Source of the DNA: Bradyrhizobium sp. SSBR45G
GTDB lineage: Bacteria; Pseudomonadota; Alphaproteobacteria; Rhizobiales; Xanthobacteraceae
Direction: 5' to 3'
NCBI RefSeq assembly: GCF_030159255.1
Contig: NZ_BSCT01000034.1
Location: forward strand, 20,746 to 84,745
DNA: 64,000 nucleotides
Shown: positions 54,492-63,598 of the stretch, piece by piece
Numbering within the stretch: the first letter of the stretch is position 1
How the letters are laid out: every line of letters starts with the position of its first letter
Translations under genes and position numbers: made by a program
Notes under the pieces: model-generated
The model's input: the letters and a program-made list of their open reading frames with translations, nothing else
Databases searched by the model: none
What the model was told of the DNA's origin: nothing

Positions 54492-54986
54492 ATGGGCATG
54501 ATGATCAAGGACAGTACGACACTCGATATTCTCGTACAGTTGAACAGGCGTTTCGAAGCTGAGGCGTTGCCGGAGATGGTCGAGCTGCAGCGCGAGTTTG
54601 GAGTCTTTTCACTTCAGCATGGCTTGCAGCAATCTTTCGCCTTGCTTGGGATCGTGCCGCAGGATTGGACGGAGCGTCGGCGCTGGTATCGTTTCCTGGA
54701 ACATCTCCGGACATACACCTCGGATCTCGCTGGCGTGAATGGTCATGACCGGGTCATCAAGGCTTTCAAGGACGACCTGGAATCCGAGAAGGCCCTGCCA
54801 GTTTCGATCGTCTGTCACTCGGCAGCCAAGGATCCAAGAGTGACGGTCTCGCATGGCCGTCCGGTGGTGTTCTCCCTCGAAACCCATGTGATTGTTTCGA
54901 TTCCAACCACGCCTGGACGGGAGGCACGCGAGAATCTGGCTGAGGAGGCCCGCACCAGGCGAGTCCAGAAGCGCGGCAAGAAATGA
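54492..54986 (+). CDS. Hypothetical protein upstream of methyltransferase-P450 fusion
   Basis: 164 aa from ATG 54492, chosen for GGGAGG 8 bases upstream; the ATG at 54453 lacks a site. The product has STTLDILVQLNRRFEAEALP, WTERRRWYRFLEHLRTY and VSHGRPVVFSLETHVIVSIP, and a Lys/Arg-rich end (TRRVQKRGKK). It has no signal peptide or membrane segment. Its stop overlaps the next start as ATGA, tying it to the fusion protein. No family recognised; a partner or substrate of the fusion is a guess. Confidence 0.7.
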   Translation: MGMMIKDSTTLDILVQLNRRFEAEALPEMVELQREFGVFSLQHGLQQSFALLGIVPQDWTERRRWYRFLEHLRTYTSDLAGVNGHDRVIKAFKDDLESEKALPVSIVCHSAAKDPRVTVSHGRPVVFSLETHVIVSIPTTPGREARENLAEEARTRRVQKRGKK

Positions 54987-57010
54987 AGGGGACGGCGGGC
55001 AGCGCCATCGAGCCTGACCCATCCCCGCTCGATGCCATCTGCTCCGATGTCGATGCCTACTACTCCGCCTGCGTCGCGCGTCATGGCGCGACGCCGCGCG
55101 GTGTTGACTGGTCGTGCGAAGCGACGCAGGGCTTGCGCTTCGTGCAGCTCATGAAGCTGTGCGATGCGTCAGCGCCCTTCAGCCTCAACGACATCGGCTG
55201 CGGTTATGGGGCGCTGGTGCCTTTTCTCGCGGCGCGCTTCCCATCCTGTGAGATCGACTATCTCGGCATTGACCTGTCCCGCGCCATGATCAGCCGGGCG
55301 CGGCGCCGCTTTGCCGGCCCACGACGACGGTTCTCCGTCGCGGCCGAAAGCCCGCGCATTGCCGACTATTCGGTGGCCTCGGGCATCATGAACGTCAATG
55401 TCGGCTATTCGCGTGAGGCCTGGGAAGACTATGTCAGGGCCATGTTGCAGCGCATGTACGCGGCCAGCCGGCGCGGCTTCGCCGTCAATTTCATCGAGGC
55501 AGGAGCTGACGAGAAGCTCGAAGATGGCGTTGTCACGGCGCGCCTGTATCGCACCACGCCGGACGTGTGGGCCGCCTATTGCGAGCAGGCATTTTCGGCG
55601 CAGGTCGAGCTCATCAGAAACTATGGCATGAAGGAGTTCACGCTCCTGGTGCGCCGCGCGCCTGATCAGGCCGTCGCCAGCGAGTCCGTCACACCGATGT
55701 CTGCGGCTCCGTCGTCCCGTTCGAAAGCCGCTCGGCACAATGCCGCCGTCGAACGCGCCGTGGACGTGCTGATCTCCTCGCGAGGTCACGCCAACCCCAT
55801 GCGGCTGGAACGCGCCTGCGCGCTGCTCCGCCAGCACGCGCCGCTGCATTGGGTCGAACGTCTAGGCGTGCGCCCGTTCTGGGCGGTCACGCGCTACGCG
55901 GACATTGTTTCGATGGAGACTCGCAGCGGCGATTTCGCGGCGGGCCCGCGGACCTATCTTGCCAGCGAAACCTCTGAAGCCGTGCTGCAGCGGATCACCG
56001 GCAAGCCGCAACTCGTGCGCAGCCTGACCGAGATGGATCCGCCCGATCACGGCGTCTACCGCGGCATCATACAGTCCGCCTTTGCGCCGCCGGCCTTGCG
56101 CGAGATGGAGGTCTGGCTGTCGCGATGGGCTGCCGAGGTCATCGAACGGGTGGCTTCGCAGGGTGCCGCCTGCGATTTCGCTCGCGACGTGGCGGTGCCG
56201 TTCACCTTCCGCGTGATCGGCCGCATGCTGGGCACGCCCGAGGCCGACGACATCAGGCTGGCACGGCTCGCGCAGGCTTTCGTGGGTGCGGAGGACCCGC
56301 AGCGGCGCCTCGCGGAGGCGCCCGGCGACACCATGCGCATGGCGATGCTGGCGCTGCGCGATTATTTCGAGACCGTCGTCGCCGATCGCCGGGCGCATCC
56401 GCGTGACGATCTCGCCTCTTTGATCGCCCATGCCGCGCCGCATGGCCAGGCGATGCCGCACTACGAGCTCATCTCCTACTTCATCCTGCTGGTGACCGCG
56501 GGCCACGACACCACGGCGCTCGCGCTCGCCGGCGGCCTGGAAGCGCTGCTCACGGCGCCCGGCCAGTTCGCCCGCCTGCGCGCCGAGCCGGACCTGCTCG
56601 ATAGCGCCATCGAGGAGATGCTGCGCTGGACGACGCCGGTGCGCCACTTCATGCGCACCGCGCTTCGTGATACCGAGGTCGCGGGCCAGCCCGTGCGCGA
56701 GGGCGAGTCGCTGGCCCTGTTCTTCCACTCCGCCAATCGCGACGAGGCGGTGTTCGACGATGCGGCCGCGTTCCGGATCGATCGCAGCTCCAACCCGCAT
56801 ATTGCCTTCGGCCGCGGTCCGCACATCTGCATGGGGCTGCAGCTGGCGCGGATGCAGATGCGCGCGCTGTTCGCGGAGCTGCTCCGCCGCACGGAGCGGA
56901 TCGAGCTGGCCGGGCGGGTGCGCCGGGTGCAGTCGCAATTCATGAGCGGCGTGGGCTCGCTGCCGGTCCGGATCTCGCTTTGCGCCTCTCGCTGCCCGGC
57001 GGTAGCATAG
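54983..57010 (+). CDS. Class I methyltransferase fused to cytochrome P450
   Basis: 675 aa. Residues about 25-230 are a Rossmann SAM-dependent methyltransferase: motif I NDIGCGYGALVPFL (69-82) and YLGIDLSRAMI (93-103). After a Ser/Ala linker (230-250), residues 250-675 form a bacterial P450: I-helix VTAGHDTTALAL (Thr510), ExxR at Glu545-Arg548, and the heme loop AFGRGPHICMGLQLA with Cys616. Both halves look complete, so oxidation and methylation of one substrate are inferred. The gene is read through a single frame with no stop. The upstream 164-aa gene overlaps it by ATGA. Confidence 0.9.
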   Translation: MKGTAGSAIEPDPSPLDAICSDVDAYYSACVARHGATPRGVDWSCEATQGLRFVQLMKLCDASAPFSLNDIGCGYGALVPFLAARFPSCEIDYLGIDLSRAMISRARRRFAGPRRRFSVAAESPRIADYSVASGIMNVNVGYSREAWEDYVRAMLQRMYAASRRGFAVNFIEAGADEKLEDGVVTARLYRTTPDVWAAYCEQAFSAQVELIRNYGMKEFTLLVRRAPDQAVASESVTPMSAAPSSRSKAARHNAAVERAVDVLISSRGHANPMRLERACALLRQHAPLHWVERLGVRPFWAVTRYADIVSMETRSGDFAAGPRTYLASETSEAVLQRITGKPQLVRSLTEMDPPDHGVYRGIIQSAFAPPALREMEVWLSRWAAEVIERVASQGAACDFARDVAVPFTFRVIGRMLGTPEADDIRLARLAQAFVGAEDPQRRLAEAPGDTMRMAMLALRDYFETVVADRRAHPRDDLASLIAHAAPHGQAMPHYELISYFILLVTAGHDTTALALAGGLEALLTAPGQFARLRAEPDLLDSAIEEMLRWTTPVRHFMRTALRDTEVAGQPVREGESLALFFHSANRDEAVFDDAAAFRIDRSSNPHIAFGRGPHICMGLQLARMQMRALFAELLRRTERIELAGRVRRVQSQFMSGVGSLPVRISLCASRCPAVA

Positions 57011-57060
57011 GTCGCGATCGGCGCCGTGCTGATCGCGCGATCGGTTCCCGTGAGGCTGGC

Positions 57061-57984
57061 ATGTCTGATCTCGCCGATCTGTTTCCAGGCTTTCGATCCG
57101 AATGGATCAACACCTCCGCAGGCCGCGTCTTCGCACGGGTCGGCGGCAGCGGTCCGCCGCTGCTGTTGCTGCACGGCTTTTCCGAGACGCATGTGATGTG
57201 GCACCGCGTGGCGCCGTCGCTTGCCGATCGCTTCACGCTGATCATCGCGGACCTTCCGGGCTACGGCTGGTCCGACATGCCCGAGAGCGACGCCGACCAC
57301 ACGCCCTATACCAAGCGGGCGATGGCCAAGACGATGATCGAGGCCATGGAGCAGCTCGGTTACGTCCATTTTGCGCTCGCCGGTCATGATCGCGGCGGTC
57401 GCGTCGCCTATCGCCTGGCTCTCGATCATCCCGGCCGGCTGTCGAAGCTCGCTGTGCTCGATATCCTGCCGACCTATGACTATTGGGAGCGCATGAACCG
57501 CGCCTACGCGCTCAAGATCTATCATTGGGCCTTCCTGGCCCAGCCTGCGCCGCTGCCGGAGACGCTGATCTCTGGCCATGGCGAGTTCTTCCTGAAGCAG
57601 AAGATGGCGAGCCAGACCAAGGCGAAGACGCTGGATCCGATCGATCCGCGTGCGCTCGCCCACTATCTCGCGCCGTTCCGCGATCCCGCCCGCGTGCATG
57701 CGATGTGCGAGGACTATCGCGCCGGCGCCTATGCCGACTACGAGATCGACAAGGCCGATCGCGACGCCGGCAAGACGATCACGGTCCCCATGCTGGCGCT
57801 GTGGGGCGATGCCGGCATCGCCACCGCGGCGGCCACGCCGCTGGACACCTGGCGGACATGGGCGACCAATGTTCGAGGCGCGCCGGTCGATTCCGGGCAT
57901 TTCCTCACCGAGGAGAATCCGACCGAGACGGCGAGGCTGTTGCGGGAGTTTTTCTGCGCGAGTGACGTCAGCGCCGCGCCTTGA
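57061..57984 (+). CDS. Fluoroacetate dehalogenase-type alpha/beta hydrolase
   Basis: 307 aa from ATG 57061, with GAGG upstream. The Asp nucleophile lies in AGHDRGGRVAYRLALDHPG. Fluoroacetate dehalogenase signatures are present: the Arg pair in the DRGGR loop, the YHWAFLAQPAPLPETL segment with halide-binding His and Trp, the Tyr in CEDYRAGAYADYEID, and the catalytic His in DSGHFLTEENP. Such enzymes break C-F or C-Cl bonds of haloacetates in the cytoplasm. It follows the P450 fusion by 50 bases, so co-transcription is possible. Confidence 0.87.
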   Translation: MSDLADLFPGFRSEWINTSAGRVFARVGGSGPPLLLLHGFSETHVMWHRVAPSLADRFTLIIADLPGYGWSDMPESDADHTPYTKRAMAKTMIEAMEQLGYVHFALAGHDRGGRVAYRLALDHPGRLSKLAVLDILPTYDYWERMNRAYALKIYHWAFLAQPAPLPETLISGHGEFFLKQKMASQTKAKTLDPIDPRALAHYLAPFRDPARVHAMCEDYRAGAYADYEIDKADRDAGKTITVPMLALWGDAGIATAAATPLDTWRTWATNVRGAPVDSGHFLTEENPTETARLLREFFCASDVSAAP

Positions 57985-58414
57985 AGAACTCCCTCAGCAT
58001 CTGCGACGCCTGCTGTTCGCCGACGGCCGAATAGACCTCCGGCGCGTGGTGGCAGGTCGGAGACGCGAAGAAGCGGACGCCGGATTCGACGGCGCCGCCC
58101 TTGGGGTCGGCGGCGCCGTAATACAGCCGTCGGATGCGAGCGAAGGAGATGGCGCCGGCGCACATCGTGCACGGCTCCAGCGTGACGTAGAGGTCGCAAT
58201 CGACCAGCCGCTCGCTGCCGATCACCTGCGCGGCCTGGCGCAGTGCCAGGACCTCGGCATGGGCGGTCGGGTCGCGGTCGGTCAGGGTGCGGTTGGCGGC
58301 GGTGGCGATCACCTGGTTGTCGCGAACGACGACGCAGCCGATCGGCACCTCACCGGAAATTGCGGCCGATTCGGCCGCTTTCAGCGCCAGATCCATGAAA
58401 GAAGGAGCGTTCAT
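57968..58414 (-). CDS. tadA: tRNA-specific adenosine deaminase
   Basis: 148 aa from ATG 58414 (MNAPSFMDLALKAAESAAIS); the longer frame to 58528 has an atypical N-terminus. The zinc site is HAEVLALRQAA (His, catalytic Glu) and PCTMCAGAI. The RR-LYYGAADPKGGAVESG region and C-terminal helix are as in TadA. It converts A34 to inosine in tRNA-Arg and is essential in most bacteria. It converges on the dehalogenase gene with a 17-bp overlap and is divergent from the pseudouridine synthase gene. Confidence 0.93.
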   Translation of the reverse strand: MNAPSFMDLALKAAESAAISGEVPIGCVVVRDNQVIATAANRTLTDRDPTAHAEVLALRQAAQVIGSERLVDCDLYVTLEPCTMCAGAISFARIRRLYYGAADPKGGAVESGVRFFASPTCHHAPEVYSAVGEQQASQMLREFFKARR

Positions 58415-58545
58415 GGCTCGTAATGCCCGGACAAGTCTGCTACTGCATCGCCCTTCAGCAAAACCGGACCTCGATTTCCCGCGTGACAGGCGCTGCTCAG
58501 AGCGCGCGTACCACGCGATGTCCCGCACCTCAAAGTGAGACCTTC

Positions 58546-60777
58546 ATGCCCCGCGACACCGACAAAGACAACGATTCCCGCGGCCGCCGCGGGGCCGCCC
58601 CGCGGGGGCGGTCCGAGGGGACTAAGGGACGCTCGGGCGCCGCGCGCGGGCCGGAGAAGAAGTTCGCCAAGCGCGGCACGGCAGGCGCAGGCGCGGGCGG
58701 CAAGGGCTTCGCCAAGCGCGACGGCGACAAGCGGTCGTTCGACGAGGGCCGCGCGCCGCGCCGTCGCGAGGACGGCGCCGCGCCGCGTAAATCCTTTGGC
58801 GGCAAGTCCTTCGGCGATAAGTCCTTCGGCGACAAGCCGAAATTCAATCGCGACGAGCGCCCGCGCGGCGACCGGCCGTTTACCGCGCGTCCGCCGCGGG
58901 GCGAGGACGGCGAGAAGCGCGCCTTCAAGCCGCGCGGCGACCGGCCGAAATTCGACCGCGACGCGGGCGGCGGCAGCAAGCGTCCGTACACGCCGCGCGC
59001 CGATCGCGACGACGCCCGTCCGGCGGCGCGGTCGTCCGAGCGCAAGTTCGGCGAGCGCAAGCCCTACGCCGCGCGGGAGCGCGATGGTGAGAAGCGCCCG
59101 TATACGCCGCGTGGCGAGGGCGCGCGCGATCGTCCGCGTCCGGCGAAGAGCTTTGGTGACCGTCCGCAGCGCAGCGGCGATCGGCCGGAGCGCAAGTTCG
59201 GTGGCGAGAAGACTTTCTCCCGCGGCGCTGATGGCGATCGCGGCGAGCGCAAATTCGGCGCAGGCCCGCGCGGTCCGCGCAAGGAATTCGGTGATCGTCC
59301 CGACCGTGGCGAGTCCAAGCCCTGGCAGAAGAGTGAGGGTGGCGATCGTCCAGAGCGCGGCGCCCGGCCGCCGCGCGACGGTGCGCGCAGCTTCGACCGT
59401 CCCAAGTTTGACCGTCCCAAGTCCGATCGCCCACGCGAGGATCGTCCCAAATTCGACCGACCCAAATTCGATCGTTCCAGCTCCGATCGTCCCAAGTTCG
59501 ATCGCCCGAGATCCGACCGCCCCGCGTCGGACCGTCCGAAATTCGACCGGCCGCGCGATCGCGGCGACGACCGCAAGTTCGATCGTCCGCGCCCGCGTCC
59601 CGAAGGCCGCAGCGAGTGGCAGGAGCATCCGCGCGGCGAGGGCCGCGGCGGTGATTTCGCCGACCGGCCGCGCCGCGACAATGAGGACGAGAGCCGGGTC
59701 TTCGCCAAGCGCCCGGCGTTCGGCGGCCGTGGCGCCTATCGTGAGCGCAAGCCCGAGACCGACAAGCGCAGCGCCCGCGCCAGCGCTCCTGCCGAGCCGG
59801 CCAAGCCCAAGAAGCCCGGCGACCGCATCGCCAAGGTGTTGGCCCGTGCCGGCCTTGCCTCGCGCCGCGACGCCGAGGAAATGGTGACGCAGGGCCGCGT
59901 CACCGTGAACGGCCGCATCATCAACTCGCCGGCGCTCGACGTCACCGAGAACGACGTGATCCAGGTCGACGGCGCGCCGCTGCCGGAGCGGGAGCGCACG
60001 CGGCTGTTCCTCTATCACAAGCCGCGTGGGCTGATGACGACGCACAGCGACCCCGAGGGCCGCCCGACCGTGTTCGACAATCTGCCCGAGGGCCTTCCGC
60101 GCCTGATCTCGATCGGCCGGCTCGACTTCAACACCGAGGGCCTCTTGCTGCTCACCAATGACGGCGGGCTGGCGCGGGTGCTGGAGCTGCCGGACACCGG
60201 CTGGACGCGGCGCTATCGTGTCCGCGCCCATGGCGAGATCACGCAGGCCCAGCTCGATCAGCTCGCCGCGGGCGTCGAGGTCGACGGCGTCAAATACGGT
60301 CCGATCGAAGCCACGCTGGAACGCGACCAGGGCGCCAATGTCTGGCTCGTCGTTGCCATCCGCGAGGGCAAGAACCGCGAGGTGCGCAACGTGCTCGCGC
60401 ATCTCGGCCTCGAGGTGAACCGCCTGATCCGGGTGTCCTACGGCCCGTTCCAGTTGCTGGAGCTCACTGAGGGCGAGGTGCAGGAGGTCAAGACCCGGGT
60501 GCTGCGGGAGCAGCTCGGCGAGAAGGTGATCGCGCAGTCGGGCGCCGATCTCGGGCCGGGCGGCAGCAAGTCCAATCGCGAGCCGCTGCCGGACCCGAAG
60601 CCCAAGCCGAAGCGCGAGGTCGTCGCCGACCGCAAGGGCCGCCGCGTGCTCGTGCAGCGCACCGGCAGCGACGAGGCACGCGCCCGCAACGAGAACGAGG
60701 CGGCCGGCTACGGCCCGCCGCGGCGGCCGAAGCGCGGCTATCACGGCAAGCGCGATATCACGCCGCTGGATGAGTAG
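58546..60777 (+). CDS. rluB: rRNA pseudouridine synthase (RluB/RsuA family) with long Arg-rich extension
   Basis: 743 aa. The last 310 residues are a full RsuA/RluB enzyme: S4 domain (DRIAKVLARAGLASRRDAEE), catalytic Asp in GRLDFNTEGLLLLTN, and KNREVRNVLAHLGLEVNRLI. They pseudouridylate 23S rRNA (U2605-type site). The first 430 residues are a disordered Arg/Asp/Lys/Gly/Phe-rich region with tandem units such as KFDRPKSDRP and RGERKFG, far longer than in E. coli RluB. ATG 58546 is preferred over the upstream frame start. The start of rsmD is 9 bases after its stop. Confidence 0.9.
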   Translation: MPRDTDKDNDSRGRRGAAPRGRSEGTKGRSGAARGPEKKFAKRGTAGAGAGGKGFAKRDGDKRSFDEGRAPRRREDGAAPRKSFGGKSFGDKSFGDKPKFNRDERPRGDRPFTARPPRGEDGEKRAFKPRGDRPKFDRDAGGGSKRPYTPRADRDDARPAARSSERKFGERKPYAARERDGEKRPYTPRGEGARDRPRPAKSFGDRPQRSGDRPERKFGGEKTFSRGADGDRGERKFGAGPRGPRKEFGDRPDRGESKPWQKSEGGDRPERGARPPRDGARSFDRPKFDRPKSDRPREDRPKFDRPKFDRSSSDRPKFDRPRSDRPASDRPKFDRPRDRGDDRKFDRPRPRPEGRSEWQEHPRGEGRGGDFADRPRRDNEDESRVFAKRPAFGGRGAYRERKPETDKRSARASAPAEPAKPKKPGDRIAKVLARAGLASRRDAEEMVTQGRVTVNGRIINSPALDVTENDVIQVDGAPLPERERTRLFLYHKPRGLMTTHSDPEGRPTVFDNLPEGLPRLISIGRLDFNTEGLLLLTNDGGLARVLELPDTGWTRRYRVRAHGEITQAQLDQLAAGVEVDGVKYGPIEATLERDQGANVWLVVAIREGKNREVRNVLAHLGLEVNRLIRVSYGPFQLLELTEGEVQEVKTRVLREQLGEKVIAQSGADLGPGGSKSNREPLPDPKPKPKREVVADRKGRRVLVQRTGSDEARARNENEAAGYGPPRRPKRGYHGKRDITPLDE

Positions 60778-60786
60778 GGTGGTGCG

Positions 60787-61341
60787 ATGCGTGTCGTCGG
60801 TGGACGGCTGAGAGGCCGCAACATCGCGTCTCCCACCTCGCGTGACATCCGGCCGACCCAGGACCGGCTGCGCGAGGCGCTGTTCAACATCCTCGTCCAC
60901 GCCTACGACGATCCGATCGACGGCGCGCGCGTGCTCGACCTGTTCGCGGGCACCGGCGCGCTCGGCATCGAGGCGGTGTCGCGCGGCGCATTGTTCACGC
61001 TGTTCGTCGACAACGGCGCCGAGGCGCGGGCGCTGTTGCGCAACAATGTCGAGGCGCTCGGCCTCGGCGGCGTCACCAAGGTCTATCGCCGCGACGCCAC
61101 CGATCTCGGCCCGGCGCATCCGGTCGAGCCGTTTGCGCTAGTGTTTCTCGACCCACCCTATGGCAGGGGCCTGGCAGACAAGGCGCTGGCCTCACTGCGC
61201 GACGGCGGCTGGCTGGTGCCGTCGGCGCTGTTGGTCGTCGAGGAGTCCAAGGCCGCCGCGTTCAAGGCGCCCGAGGGGTTCGAAGAGCTCGAGCGGCGCG
61301 CCTATGACGATACCGAGTTCGTGTTCCTGCGCCGCCCTTGA
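60787..61341 (+). CDS. rsmD: 16S rRNA (guanine966-N2)-methyltransferase
   Basis: 184 aa. It begins MRVVGGRLRGRNIASPTSRD, then DIRPTQDRLREALFNIL, SAM-binding VLDLFAGTGALGIEA and the catalytic LVFLDPPYG (NPPY-type motif). It methylates G966 of 16S rRNA in the assembled small subunit. The gap to the upstream pseudouridine synthase is 9 bases, so the two RNA-modification genes form an operon. Confidence 0.94.
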   Translation: MRVVGGRLRGRNIASPTSRDIRPTQDRLREALFNILVHAYDDPIDGARVLDLFAGTGALGIEAVSRGALFTLFVDNGAEARALLRNNVEALGLGGVTKVYRRDATDLGPAHPVEPFALVFLDPPYGRGLADKALASLRDGGWLVPSALLVVEESKAAAFKAPEGFEELERRAYDDTEFVFLRRP

Positions 61342-61565
61342 TCCTTGCTCGCTGTCGCCTCTGCGAACGCAGGAGCCCATCACCATAGGATGGCGTCGGG
61401 GCGCAGGCTGCTCGCCACGTCGTTCATTTTCCTCACGTCTGCTGCGGCGCATGGGTCCCGGGTCGGCGCCTCCGCGGCGCCTTGCGCCGCTGCGGCTTGC
61501 CCGGGACGGCAGCGTGTTTGTAGCTGCCGTCGTGCCACTCCTCGTCGCTCTCGAGATCGTTGGTG
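61342..61565. other. Intergenic region with GC palindrome
   Basis: Between the convergent rsmD and mutL genes. GTCCCGGG (61455-61462) is inverted as CCCGGGAC (61500-61507) around a GC-rich loop. It belongs to the general run of dispersed palindromes and has no terminator-like T-run. Confidence 0.5.
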
Positions 61566-63413
61566 CTACCTCCTCCCGAACAGCTTCTCGACGTCGGCGA
61601 GCTTGAGCTCGACATAGGTCGGGCGGCCGTGGTTGCACTGGCCGGAGTTCGGCGTCTCCTCCATCTCGCGCAAGAGCGCGTCCATCTCCTCCGGCTTGAG
61701 GCGGCGGCCGGCGCGGACGGAGCCGTGGCAGGCCATGGTGGCGGCGACGTGCATCAGCCGGCGCTCCAGCGGCAGCGCCTCGCCCCATTCTTCCATATGC
61801 TCGGCGAGATCGCGCAGCAGCCCGGCCGCGTTGATCTTGCCGAGCAGCGACGGCGTCTCGCGCACGGCGACCGCGCCGGGGCCGAAGGATTCAATCGAAA
61901 GGCCGAACGAGGCCAGCTCCTCTTCGCGCGCGAGCAGCGCCTCGACGGCGGCCTCGTCGAGCTCGACGATGTCGGGGATCAGCAGGATCTGCCGCTGCAC
62001 GCCATGCGCCGAGAGCGAGGCCTTGAGCCGCTCATAGACGATGCGCTCATGCGCGGCGTGCTGGTCGACGATGACGAGGCCGTCGCGGGTCTGCGCCACG
62101 ATATAGGTGTCGTGGATCTGAGTGCGTGCGGCGCCGAGCGGACGGTCGAGCAGATCGGGCGCGGCCGCCTGCTCGTGCAGGCGCAGATCGGCGCGCGGCG
62201 TGCCGACATCGAAGGTGGCCTGCGCCGGCTCGGCGAGCCCGAAGCTCGCGGAGGGCATTCCGCCCGCTTCGTCATGACGCGGCACCGGCGCGACCGGCGC
62301 CGAGGGCGAGCGCTGCCAGTCCCAGTTCATTGGCCCCGGGTTGGGCCGCGGCGGCGGCGTGAACGCCGGGCGAAATGCGGCGATGGTCGCGCCGCCGTCA
62401 TTGGCCGCGGTGCGGCGGCCCTCGCGGGCCAAGCCCTCCTTCAGCGCGTGGATGATCAGCGCGCGCACCAGGCCGGCATTGCGGAAGCGGACCTCGGTCT
62501 TGGCGGGATGGACGTTGGCGTCGACCTCGCGCGGATCGAGCGTCACGAACAGCGCCACCACAGGATGCCGGTCGCGCGGCAGATAATCGGCATAGGCCGC
62601 GCGGACCGCGCCAAGGATCAGCTTGTCGCGTACGGGACGGCCGTTGACGAACAGATATTGTCCGAGCGCATTGGCGCGCGTCAGTGCGGGTGCGGCGGCG
62701 AAGCCCTCGACCGCAACGCTCTCGCGCCCGCTGCGCACCGCAATCGCGTGGCTGCGGAAGTCGGCGCCGAGGATGTCGCCGAGCCGCGTCAGCTGTCCCG
62801 GCGCGCCGGGCAAAGCGGCGGCCCAGGTCACCGGCGCGCGCTCCTCGCCGGCCAGCGTGAAGGCGATGTCCGGCCGCGCCATCGCCAGTCGTCGCACCAC
62901 CTCGCGGATCGCCTCGGCCTCGGTGCGGTCGGTCTTGAGGAACTTCAGCCGCGCCGGCGTGGCGTGGAAGAGGTCGGCGACCTCGACGCGGGTGCCCTGG
63001 TTCAGCGCCGCCGGCACGATATCGGACTTGTCGCCGCAGTCGACGGTGATCGCCCACGCGTGCGGCTCGCTCTTGTGCCGCGTCGTGATCGAGAGCCGCG
63101 CCACCGAGCCGATCGAAGGCAGCGCCTCGCCGCGGAACCCGAGGGTGCGGATCTGCAGGAGATCCTCGTCGTCGAGCTTTGAGGTTGCGTGGCGCTCGAC
63201 CGCGAGCGCGAGATCGGCGGCGGTCATGCCGCCGCCGTCGTCTGATATCGCGATCTTCCGCCGGCCGCCGCCGTCGGTGAAGATGTCGATGCGGCTGGCG
63301 CCCGCGTCGATCGCGTTCTCGACCAGCTCCTTGACCACGCTCGCGGGACGCTCGACCACCTCGCCGGCGGCGATGCGGTTGATGATCTGTTCGGGAAGCT
63401 GGCGGACGGGCAT
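61566..63413 (-). CDS. mutL: DNA mismatch repair protein MutL
   Basis: 615 aa from ATG 63413 (MPVRQLPEQIINRIAAGEVV). The GHKL ATPase motifs are SVVKELVENAIDAGA, SDDGGGMTAADL and LGFRGEALPSIG. The C-terminal dimerisation domain carries the endonuclease motif DQHAAHERIVYE (DQHAx2Ex4E), plus ACHGS and CNHGRPTYVEL. It therefore belongs to the nicking type of MutL used in species without MutH. It coordinates repair after MutS recognises a mismatch. It stands alone. Confidence 0.95.
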   Translation of the reverse strand: MPVRQLPEQIINRIAAGEVVERPASVVKELVENAIDAGASRIDIFTDGGGRRKIAISDDGGGMTAADLALAVERHATSKLDDEDLLQIRTLGFRGEALPSIGSVARLSITTRHKSEPHAWAITVDCGDKSDIVPAALNQGTRVEVADLFHATPARLKFLKTDRTEAEAIREVVRRLAMARPDIAFTLAGEERAPVTWAAALPGAPGQLTRLGDILGADFRSHAIAVRSGRESVAVEGFAAAPALTRANALGQYLFVNGRPVRDKLILGAVRAAYADYLPRDRHPVVALFVTLDPREVDANVHPAKTEVRFRNAGLVRALIIHALKEGLAREGRRTAANDGGATIAAFRPAFTPPPRPNPGPMNWDWQRSPSAPVAPVPRHDEAGGMPSASFGLAEPAQATFDVGTPRADLRLHEQAAAPDLLDRPLGAARTQIHDTYIVAQTRDGLVIVDQHAAHERIVYERLKASLSAHGVQRQILLIPDIVELDEAAVEALLAREEELASFGLSIESFGPGAVAVRETPSLLGKINAAGLLRDLAEHMEEWGEALPLERRLMHVAATMACHGSVRAGRRLKPEEMDALLREMEETPNSGQCNHGRPTYVELKLADVEKLFGRR

Positions 63414-63598
63414 GGTGCGGACTGTCGTCGGATTCGGATGCGCTGTTGGTGCCGCCACCGCGGCGCGGAATTTGTGGCCGGGAGAATAGCGTTTTTTATG
63501 CAGTGCGGCAGACGAATGCCGCGTTCTCCAACGGGATTGTGAGGCCGGCGGGGCCGGTATATCGTTTCCTCAAAATCACAATCTGCCGGAGGAACATC

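Noticed and set aside
58411..61119. A 902-codon open frame on the minus strand
   Set aside because: Antisense to the rluB-like gene with its repeats and rsmD. Low-complexity Ala/Leu/Arg composition and no recognisable motif.
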